Part shown: in pieces, positions 1-4,728 of the stretch
Layout: the number at the start of each line of letters is the position of its first letter
Position numbering within the stretch: the first letter of the stretch is position 1
Origin: Calditrichota bacterium
GTDB taxonomy: Bacteria; Calditrichota; Calditrichia; RBG-13-44-9
DNA: 5,345 bases
Assembly (NCBI GenBank): GCA_024276455.1
Contig: JAJRXE010000475.1
Coordinates: forward strand, 1-5,345
Direction: 5' to 3'
Program-made: the position numbers and the translations under genes
Notes under the pieces: generated by a model
Told to the model about the DNA's origin: nothing
The model's input: only the letters and a program-made list of their open reading frames with translations
Database searches by the model: none

Positions 1-1
1 G

Positions 2-364
2 TTAATCAACCGGAAAGATGTCGCCATCCTGATGCCTGCCACGATTCTGTTTTCTTACGGTGTGCTGTTTGAATATTGCGCCCTGTACGGCTGGTATTAC
101 ATGGAGGAACTGTGGCCAGTGTTTATCCTGGGACCAGGCATCGGATTTTACCTGATGTATTTCCTTGGCGACCGAGACCGGGGCAGTTTTGTGGCTGGCA
201 CAATTATGACCGTTCTGGCAATTCTGTTCTGGATGGGTATGCCGTCCTTCCGTTTTTTCTGGCCACTGGCGCTGATTCTGGTGGGCCTCGGCCTGCTCCT
301 AAAAGCCCGCCGGCAAGCCCGGGAAAGGGAAGACAGCTCGGAAAAGACAGCGGAAAATTCCTGA
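2..364 (+). CDS. LiaF/DUF5668-like small membrane protein (5' end outside window)
   Basis: This is an integral inner-membrane protein of unknown exact role. Four hydrophobic segments can be read: VAILMPATILFSYGVLF, LWPVFILGPGIGFYLMYFLG, SFVAGTIMTVLAILFWMGM and FFWPLALILVGLGLLL. They are followed by a short charged tail rich in R, K and E that ends at TGA 362-364. The two WP-containing helices (LWPVFILGPGIG and FWPLALILVGLG) look like the paired repeat of the LiaI/LiaF-type transmembrane region (DUF5668), a family linked in Firmicutes to envelope-stress sensing. That role cannot be assumed here. An ATG lies at 32, but the frame stays open to the window edge (residues INRKDVAIL precede it), the first helix would be cut by that start, and no good Shine-Dalgarno is seen, so I treat the gene as 5'-truncated. 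It is GC-rich like the reductase region and converges on the next gene. Confidence 0.72.
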   Translation, partial: LINRKDVAILMPATILFSYGVLFEYCALYGWYYMEELWPVFILGPGIGFYLMYFLGDRDRGSFVAGTIMTVLAILFWMGMPSFRFFWPLALILVGLGLLLKARRQAREREDSSEKTAENS

Positions 365-388
365 TCGGAAATTTAAAAAGGATTTAAT

Positions 389-410
389 CGCACAAGGACG
401 CACAGATTTA
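389..410. repeat. Short CGCACA direct repeat in convergent spacer
   Basis: The spacer 365-480 separates two convergent genes and holds no ORF or convincing terminator hairpin. The only structure I see is CGCACA at 389-394 and again at 399-404 (period 10), followed by GATTTA. It resembles the purine-rich CACxGAxxxCACxGA type of intergenic tract also seen, in reverse orientation, at 2391-2418. This may be coincidence. Confidence 0.25.
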
Positions 411-480
411 TAAGTAGAGAATATTGAATTAGCTCGTTTAAAACAGTGCCGTCTAACATTCATCTCATTTTTTGTCTTTA

Positions 481-2055
481 TTATTCGGGTGATTTGTGGT
501 CAAAAAATCTGATCGGCAGGGTTTCCAGTGGAGCATATTTGAGGATTTCCAGCGAATCCCGCACATAATCCGGGGTGCGCATGCCGTTGAGCACCACGTC
601 CACACCGGGAGCAGAAGCGCACACCAACAGGGCTTTCTGCGAAAAAGTGAGCCGCGACGCCAGCTCGGGGTGGGCGGCATCGAAACGTTTTTCCAGATGG
701 CTTACCAGCCGGTAGTTGCGGAAGTTCAAATATTCCCGGATGATCCGGGTGGTGTGATTAAACTGGTGAAAAATGGCCTGAAGGTGCGCCTGTCCTTTAC
801 GGAAAAACAGGCGCGGTAACCTGCGTACAAATTCCTGTCCCACCATTTGCAGTTGCGGCACAAAGTGGGTAGCCAGCAACTGCTCCAGCTGAGCGATTTC
901 CTGCAAGCGGGGCAGAATCTGCTGCAAAGACTCGCCGTAGTGGAAATGCTCGCTCAATTTCCGCCCATTTTTTAACACAAAATCGACTTCCCAGAGGGCG
1001 ATGTTCTCCCGCAATACCTGCTCCAATTTCTGCAGCTCCTCAATTCCCCGCTGTACCTCCCGGGGGTAGTCCACGCCTTCCCGGAAATTGTAGCGTGCCA
1101 GACGGTAAACCTGCTTACGGCGAATGGCATTTAAAGGACGATTGGTGAGTACCGCCAGCCCGAAGCGGCGCACCAATTCCAGCAGGGAATACTCCTGCCC
1201 TTCTAACGGTTTGTCCTTCACCGTCAGGGCTTCGGTTTCCAGCCAGTTGAAGGGAAATTGCACGACCGCGAAATGTCCTTTTTCCGGAGCCAGTCCCCGC
1301 GTCTGGCACATCCGCTGGTAGGCCCGCCATACCTCCACCAGGCTCACATGGTCGCGGCGCCCTCGCTCCAACGGCAGGGCATTGGAAGAAATCCCGTAAT
1401 AACCAATCTTCCCGCTCTCCACCAGGTCTTCCAGAGCAGCAAAGGCCATTTCCAGACGCTGGTAGAACTCCTGAAAGACGGCCGTGGCATCGCCGATGCC
1501 CCGCTGCAGGGCATCCAGCAGGAAGTATTCCGGATTGTGGAGCAGGTAAACATCCAGGGTGGCGACCTGCAGGCGTTTCAGGGTGCGGTCAATCTGGTCA
1601 AAAATACAGTCGGGGTGGATACAGTGCCACAGCTCGTCCCGGAACTTCACCACCTCTGGAAACGGTTGTCCGCGGGACTCCCGTCGGCTGGCCCGGGAAA
1701 GGTCTTCCCCCTGCAGGTAGCCCACTTTGCTGACCAGAATGACCTCCTCCCGCCGCAAGGAACCGGCACGAATGGCAGTGGTTAACACTTCACCGATTAG
1801 CTCCTCGGCCATGCCGTCCATGTAGTTGGGAGCAGTGTCGACAAGATTACAGCCCCGTTGCAGGGCCAGTTCCAGCGCCTGGGTGTGCAGGGAATTGTTC
1901 AGATGGCAGCGGTAAGTACCGAATCCCAGCCGGGAAGCAGTGAGCTCCGTTTTGCCTAACCGACGGTAAGCATCGGGATGGTAACCGTTGTATTGAATCT
2001 GCTCCTGGGCAAATGCCGAAGTGGCAGCTGGTTCTGCCTTTCCGGAGATTGGCAT
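481..2055 (-). CDS. Aldo/keto reductase family oxidoreductase, long form
   Basis: Predicted cytoplasmic NAD(P)H-dependent carbonyl/alcohol oxidoreductase with an AKR TIM barrel; the substrate is unknown. Numbering from the start at 2055 (524 aa): YRRLGKTELTASRLGFGTY at about 30-48; the catalytic tetrad is D73 and Y78 in DTAPNY, K110 in VSKVGY and H173 in LLHNPE. Then come SGKIGYYGISSN (about 215-225), VVQFPFNWLE, LAVLTNRPLNAI (about 300-311) and the cofactor-end motif VVLNGMRTPDYVRDSLEIL near 487-505. Common AKRs are about 280-340 aa. The excess lies mostly between residues 312 and 480, a helical-looking stretch rich in L, E, Q and R. No CxxCxxC iron-sulfur motif is present. The start is one of two tandem ATGs (2058, 2055); AAGGAAG at 2062-2068 fits 2055 better (6-base gap). 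A TTG at 2124 would add 23 residues that fit no AKR. Composition is GC-rich (about 60-73% on two sampled lines). The gene stands alone, with a long spacer upstream. Confidence 0.9.
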   Translation of the reverse strand: MPISGKAEPAATSAFAQEQIQYNGYHPDAYRRLGKTELTASRLGFGTYRCHLNNSLHTQALELALQRGCNLVDTAPNYMDGMAEELIGEVLTTAIRAGSLRREEVILVSKVGYLQGEDLSRASRRESRGQPFPEVVKFRDELWHCIHPDCIFDQIDRTLKRLQVATLDVYLLHNPEYFLLDALQRGIGDATAVFQEFYQRLEMAFAALEDLVESGKIGYYGISSNALPLERGRRDHVSLVEVWRAYQRMCQTRGLAPEKGHFAVVQFPFNWLETEALTVKDKPLEGQEYSLLELVRRFGLAVLTNRPLNAIRRKQVYRLARYNFREGVDYPREVQRGIEELQKLEQVLRENIALWEVDFVLKNGRKLSEHFHYGESLQQILPRLQEIAQLEQLLATHFVPQLQMVGQEFVRRLPRLFFRKGQAHLQAIFHQFNHTTRIIREYLNFRNYRLVSHLEKRFDAAHPELASRLTFSQKALLVCASAPGVDVVLNGMRTPDYVRDSLEILKYAPLETLPIRFFDHKSPE

Positions 2056-2061
2056 CATTAT

Positions 2062-2068
2062 CTTCCTT
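2062..2068 (-). promoter_or_regulatory. Ribosome binding site of the aldo/keto reductase
   Basis: On the minus strand this reads AAGGAAG, 3 bases before the ATG at 2058 and 6 bases before the ATG at 2055. The spacing favours 2055 and argues against the upstream TTG at 2124, which has no purine-rich leader. Confidence 0.6.
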
Positions 2069-2086
2069 TTGTATTCTTTGCCGGGT

Positions 2087-2116
2087 AAAATACACCCAAA
2101 GGCGGGGTAAGTGCAA
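2087..2116 (-). promoter_or_regulatory. Possible sigma70-like promoter of the aldo/keto reductase
   Basis: On the minus strand TTGCAC (2116-2111) is followed after 18 bases by TATTTT (2092-2087), about 30 bases before the ribosome binding site end of the leader. Both boxes match the consensus at only four of six positions, and promoter consensus in this lineage is not known from the window. The position upstream of a lone gene is sensible, but the match is weak. Confidence 0.22.
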
Positions 2117-2233
2117 GAGAACAAAATCGTCTGGGATTTTGGTCAGTGGTTTTTGCGCTTTTCTGGCCGCCCTTGGAAAAAATCGTCCCGGACTTTTTTT
2201 CTCCCGTTCGCGAAATTTTGCGGGTAAGAACTT

Positions 2234-2251
2234 CCGACTCTGGAGAGTCGG
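2234..2251. repeat. Perfect inverted repeat CCGACTCT/AGAGTCGG
   Basis: Two 8-base arms (2234-2241 and 2244-2251) separated by only GG, followed by GCTACC. The loop is too tight to fold without opening the inner pairs, and there is no T-run, so it does not look like a terminator. It sits just upstream of the first composite repeat. Confidence 0.6.
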
Positions 2252-2267
2252 GCTACCATTACGAGTT

Positions 2268-2356
2268 CCGCCAGGGACGCCAGAGGATTAGCCCCGGCTT
2301 TCAAGCCGGTGGGTGGAAGAGCACACCGATATTGTACCAAAGGCCGTTCACGGCCT
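2268..2356. repeat. Composite palindromic repeat, copy 1
   Basis: The order is: CCGCCAGGGACGCC (2268-2281); TTAGCCCCGGCTTTC (2288-2302) continuing into AAGCCGG, which makes a CCGGCTT/AAGCCGG hairpin; then, with its start 49 bases after the start of the CCCC arm, the hairpin AGGCCG-TTCA-CGGCCT (2341-2356), whose stem extends to 8 pairs with flanking AA/TT. The same order recurs 234 bases downstream. This class of short hairpin-bearing intergenic repeat has no coding capacity I can support. Confidence 0.75.
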
Positions 2357-2390
2357 TTCCGGGGAAATCGTTCGGTTATTTTCCGGTGCA

Positions 2391-2418
2391 AATCCGTTAG
2401 ATCCGTGTTCTCCGTGAG
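2391..2418. repeat. TCCGT tract with 9-base period
   Basis: TCCGT occurs at 2393-2397, 2402-2406 and 2411-2415, exactly 9 bases apart, with ATCCGT in the first two. On the minus strand it reads as the CACGGAGAACACGGAT style of short intergenic repeat. It lies between the two composite units. Confidence 0.55.
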
Positions 2419-2446
2419 TAGACGACAGAGCCCCTGCTCCGTCGAT

Positions 2447-2467
2447 CAACGCGGCCAAGCCCCGTTG
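2447..2467. repeat. Interrupted hairpin CAACG-GGC/GCC-CGTTG
   Basis: The outer arms CAACG (2447-2451) and CGTTG (2463-2467) pair. After a C/C mismatch, the inner arms GGC (2453-2455) and GCC (2459-2461) also pair, leaving a CAA loop. There is no T-run on either side. It could be part of another degenerate repeat family in the spacer. Confidence 0.4.
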
Positions 2468-2501
2468 GCTACTCTGTGGGTTCGTGTCTCAAATACGCGT
2501 C

Positions 2502-2589
2502 CCGCCAGGGACGCCCTGAAGTTAGCCCCGGCTTTCGAAGCCGGGGATTTAAAGGCAATTATGAAAATTTCCCAGGCCGTTTACGGCCT
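2502..2589. repeat. Composite palindromic repeat, copy 2
   Basis: It has the same three parts as copy 1: CCGCCAGGGACGCC (2502-2515, identical); TTAGCCCCGGCTTTC (2522-2536, identical), here forming a longer perfect hairpin CCCCGGCTT-TCG-AAGCCGGGG (2526-2546); and AGGCCG-TTTA-CGGCCT (2574-2589), starting 48 bases after the CCCC arm. The last hairpin is followed by TTTT, so it could also act as an intrinsic terminator on the plus strand, though no plus-strand gene precedes it. The sequence between the hairpins is not conserved between copies. Confidence 0.75.
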
Positions 2590-2602
2590 TTTTCCAACAC
2601 GC

Positions 2603-2618
2603 AGGCCGTTCACGGCCT
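2603..2618. repeat. Third copy of the AGGCCG/CGGCCT hairpin
   Basis: AGGCCG-TTCA-CGGCCT is identical to the hairpin of composite copy 1 and lies 13 bases after the hairpin of copy 2. It lacks the 14-mer and the CCCCGGCTT partner, so the hairpin seems able to occur on its own. Confidence 0.7.
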
Positions 2619-2750
2619 TCTGCCCGCCCTACCTGCGGGGGACAATGCGATGACCGGTGGTATTTCCTACTAGCTAAGGGTCTTCCCGGAAACAAAACCG
2701 CACCGAAACCACCGCCCCCCACCCCAGGACGGCAGAGGGCGGACAGACTC

Positions 2751-2772
2751 AAAAGAGGCCACCGCCTCATTT
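2751..2772 (-). terminator. Possible intrinsic terminator of the protease transcript
   Basis: On the minus strand, GAGGC (2768-2764), loop GGTG and GCCTC (2759-2755) are followed by TTTT (2754-2751). After a T/T mismatch, the AAA before the stem can pair with the T-run. The stem begins inside the TGA stop codon (2769-2767) of the sorting-tail frame, so the signal overlaps the coding end. The stem has only 5 pairs, hence moderate confidence. Confidence 0.42.
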
Positions 2773-3054
2773 CAACAACAGCATCTTGCGGGTCTGCCGG
2801 AAGGTTTTACCACTGACCAGGCCGCGAACGTTCAGCCGGTACAGGTACACCCCACTGGCCACCGGGGCGCCGGACTCATCCCGGGCATCCCACACCACCT
2901 GATGCACCCCCGCCGGGTAAGTCCCGTTGACCAACCTACGAATTAACCGACCGGAAACATCGTAAATCGTCAGAGTCACCCGGGATTCCTCCGGCAGGGC
3001 AAATCCAATGGTGGTGGTGGGATTAAAGGGATTGGATAATTCCTTTCTAAACAA
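2767..3054 (-). pseudogene. Out-of-frame C-terminal sorting (FlgD Ig-like/T9SS-type) domain of the metalloprotease
   Basis: This frame encodes the last ~88 residues the upstream protease should carry: NPFNPTTTIGFALPEES, VTLTIYDVSGRLIRRLV, PAGVHQVVWDARDESG, APVASGVYLYRL and the end TRKMLLLK at TGA 2769-2767. In FCB bacteria such FlgD-like Ig/Por-secretion tails direct proteins across the outer membrane through the type IX system. The full motif is normally NYPNPFNPTTTI. Here NYP is in the other frame and NPFNP in this one, so a single missing base near 3031-3036 separates them. The leading part of this frame before NPFNP (about 3034-3054, starting at a TTG) is an accident of the shift rather than a true start, and I see no ribosome binding site for separate translation. 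Composition is GC-rich like the left half of the window and unlike the protease body. Confidence 0.85.
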
Positions 3055-4706
3055 AATTCTTTGGGTGGTGAGGTAGTAATATCTCTATTTGTATTAAACA
3101 TTTCTTTTGAGAAAGAACCACTCCCAACAACAACCGAATGAATATCGGTAGCCGTGTTTTGGTCAGAATCAGTAACCTCACATTTTAAAGAAAAATCAAA
3201 AGAGGGACCAAATGTTATTGTCTGATAGCCTTCCCACTGAAATAAATAAATCCACTCTCCCGAAGGAGGTGCATCAGGAGTGATGCCTCCGTCTTTGCTT
3301 TCAGGTCCAATACCACCCTCGTCGTTTCGGTACCACCATTTGTAATTGATGTAATCTCCGGTTCCCCCGGAAGGATTGGCAATAAATTCTCCCGTTTCTC
3401 CATCGTTTAAATAAGTTGGACCGGTGATTGTGACCGAAAGGGGTGGAGTTCGGAAACCTGCTACCGCAGCCGCCCGTTCTGTATGAACCCTGGCATTATC
3501 TTCCCAATCGGCGGAACCGATGGTATAATAATTTCCATTATAATAACCAGGAACGGATGGAGTGGAGAGATAAGGAATTTTATCGAAACCACCATCTCCT
3601 TTTACAGCCACTACTGTTTGAAAAGTTGGTCCAAAATGAGTGAAAGCATGATTATAAGGCCAAGGGTTATTTTTATACTCATCATAGCCTAATTCATGTT
3701 CTGAGCCAAATAGATGGGCTATTTCATGGGTAAAAGTATATCGTTGAGTCGCACAATCCCATTTCACCACCGCAAAAGCGTTCCAATCTTCAGCTTTAAT
3801 TGCTCCTGCTTTTCCGCATGCGTTACCCCTTCCTACAATTAAAACCACAATATCGGCTCCACATTGATCACGATAGTCATGAACCTCATCCATATATCCG
3901 TCCGAAGGATCAATTAATCGATCCAGATCAGTACTTATATCAACTTCTGTGTAATTCACTTCAAATGTTTCAACCAGATTTGCTCGCGTCATGGCTTGAC
4001 TATTTGAATAAATCTGATTGGTTTGTTCCCAGGCCGTATTAATCAAACCGATGATGTCTCCTGCTGAATCTTTGGCAGCCGGAGTGTAAACAACCATTAA
4101 ATCATAAGTAATAATGGAACCAGTAACTTCATATTGATTTAGAGAGTAGCTTCTTAGTGTTTCCTCAACGTTTAAATTCAATACCGGTTGCTGTTCGGTT
4201 TTTTCTAAGCCATCGTTGGGATGTTCAGGAGGAAACTGACCCTGATCCACCTGATAAATGACAGACACATCTTTGTCAAGTGGAATAATGCTGTAGAGAA
4301 CATTTTTATACCAAATGGCACCGGTTAATCCCCGGGAAGTTTTTTCAAAAATAACATATTCACCGGTTTCGATCCCTGATTTCGGTTTACCAACCCAGCT
4401 ATATTCATTCTGACTCAAGGATCGCTTATGGACTAACTCGGCCTCAAAAACCTCGTTTGTATTCAGGTTGATCTTGATTAAACCTGTATTATATACAAAG
4501 TTCCAATCTTTTAATTCAAAAGCTTTTACGGAAATTGCATAGGCTTTTTGTTGAATTCGATCGAACTTTTTTAATTGGTTGGCATTTAATTCTGCTCGAG
4601 AAAGAAAATTGAAAACATCATCTTCGTTTTGGGTATATCCTATCAGATTCATAAAAAGGACAATTACAATCGTTAGTATTTGGCATTTTAAATGAAAGGC
4701 CTTCAT
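2976..4706 (-). CDS. Secreted metzincin-type zinc metalloprotease, frameshifted before its sorting tail
   Basis: Predicted exported endopeptidase. Numbering from ATG 4706: signal peptide 1-26 (basic MKAFHLK, hydrophobic ILTIVIVLFMNLIGY); pro-region to about 195; catalytic domain about 200-420, opening with YDLMVVYTPAAKD, then GADIVVLIV and the zinc site HEIAHLFGSEH at 327-337 (H327, H331, H337, E328). It ends with IPYLSTPSVPGYYNG and DNARVHTERAAAVAGFR, as in reprolysin-like (M12B/M72-type) bacterial enzymes. The Met-turn position reads TVVAV (codon 3611-3609), so its Met is replaced by Val. An Ig/PKD-like domain follows (about 423-527). The frame then runs past NYP (556-558) into a spurious tail ending at TGA 2976; restoring one base joins it to the sorting tail, giving 646 aa. 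ATG 4706 has GGAGGG 7 bases upstream; ATG 4748 would overlap the preceding gene and lengthen the signal peptide N-terminus. Composition is AT-rich, mostly near 30-45%. Confidence 0.85.
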   Translation of the reverse strand: MKAFHLKCQILTIVIVLFMNLIGYTQNEDDVFNFLSRAELNANQLKKFDRIQQKAYAISVKAFELKDWNFVYNTGLIKINLNTNEVFEAELVHKRSLSQNEYSWVGKPKSGIETGEYVIFEKTSRGLTGAIWYKNVLYSIIPLDKDVSVIYQVDQGQFPPEHPNDGLEKTEQQPVLNLNVEETLRSYSLNQYEVTGSIITYDLMVVYTPAAKDSAGDIIGLINTAWEQTNQIYSNSQAMTRANLVETFEVNYTEVDISTDLDRLIDPSDGYMDEVHDYRDQCGADIVVLIVGRGNACGKAGAIKAEDWNAFAVVKWDCATQRYTFTHEIAHLFGSEHELGYDEYKNNPWPYNHAFTHFGPTFQTVVAVKGDGGFDKIPYLSTPSVPGYYNGNYYTIGSADWEDNARVHTERAAAVAGFRTPPLSVTITGPTYLNDGETGEFIANPSGGTGDYINYKWWYRNDEGGIGPESKDGGITPDAPPSGEWIYLFQWEGYQTITFGPSFDFSLKCEVTDSDQNTATDIHSVVVGSGSFSKEMFNTNRDITTSPPKEFCLERNYPIPLIPPPPLDLPCRRNPG

Positions 4707-4713
4707 TTTCAAA

Positions 4714-4719
4714 CCCTCC
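4714..4719 (-). promoter_or_regulatory. Ribosome binding site of the metalloprotease
   Basis: GGAGGG on the minus strand, 7 bases before ATG 4706, is a strong Shine-Dalgarno. It fixes the start at MKAFHLK, which gives a normal signal peptide, rather than the ATGs at 4748 or 4721. Confidence 0.75.
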
Positions 4720-4728
4720 ATTTCATTA

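Larger units (their letters stand above)
2117..2766. other. Gene-free spacer rich in palindromic repeats
   Basis: About 650 bases between the 5' region of the reductase and the 3' end of the protease tail. Short open frames exist on both strands, but none shows a recognisable domain or a ribosome binding site, and several run straight through the palindromes. The content is repeats: a hairpin at 2234-2251, two composite units at 2268-2356 and 2502-2589, a phased TCCGT tract at 2391-2418, a hairpin at 2447-2467, an extra hairpin at 2603-2618 and a small CCCGC/GCGGG stem at 2623-2639. Next to the protease end there is a C-rich run (2709-2725) that is G-rich on the minus strand. Confidence 0.75.

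Noticed and set aside
32..364. Complete small gene starting at ATG 32
   Set aside because: The frame is open to the window edge, the preceding residues continue the first membrane helix, and no Shine-Dalgarno is present, so the gene is better read as 5'-truncated.
365..480. Bidirectional terminator between the convergent genes
   Set aside because: I found no hairpin followed by a T-run in this spacer on either strand; the T-run at 467-473 has no stem before it.
496..1785. Plus-strand and other minus-strand open frames over the reductase
   Set aside because: They are shadows of the reductase frame, which has full AKR motifs.
2059..2124. N-terminal extension of the aldo/keto reductase from a TTG at 2124
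   Set aside because: The added residues match no AKR, there is no ribosome binding site for the TTG, and a good AAGGAAG precedes the ATG pair at 2058/2055.
2268..2618. CRISPR array
   Set aside because: The units are only two composites plus one loose hairpin, the repeats are made of separate parts, and no regular unique spacers or cas genes are present.
2709..2725. G-quadruplex on the minus strand
   Set aside because: G runs of 4, 6, 2 and 2 allow at best a two-tetrad structure; nothing else supports a function.
2143..2770. Several 65-114 codon open frames in the repeat-rich spacer, both strands
   Set aside because: They run through the palindromes, have no recognisable domain and no ribosome binding site, and are expected by chance in GC-rich DNA.
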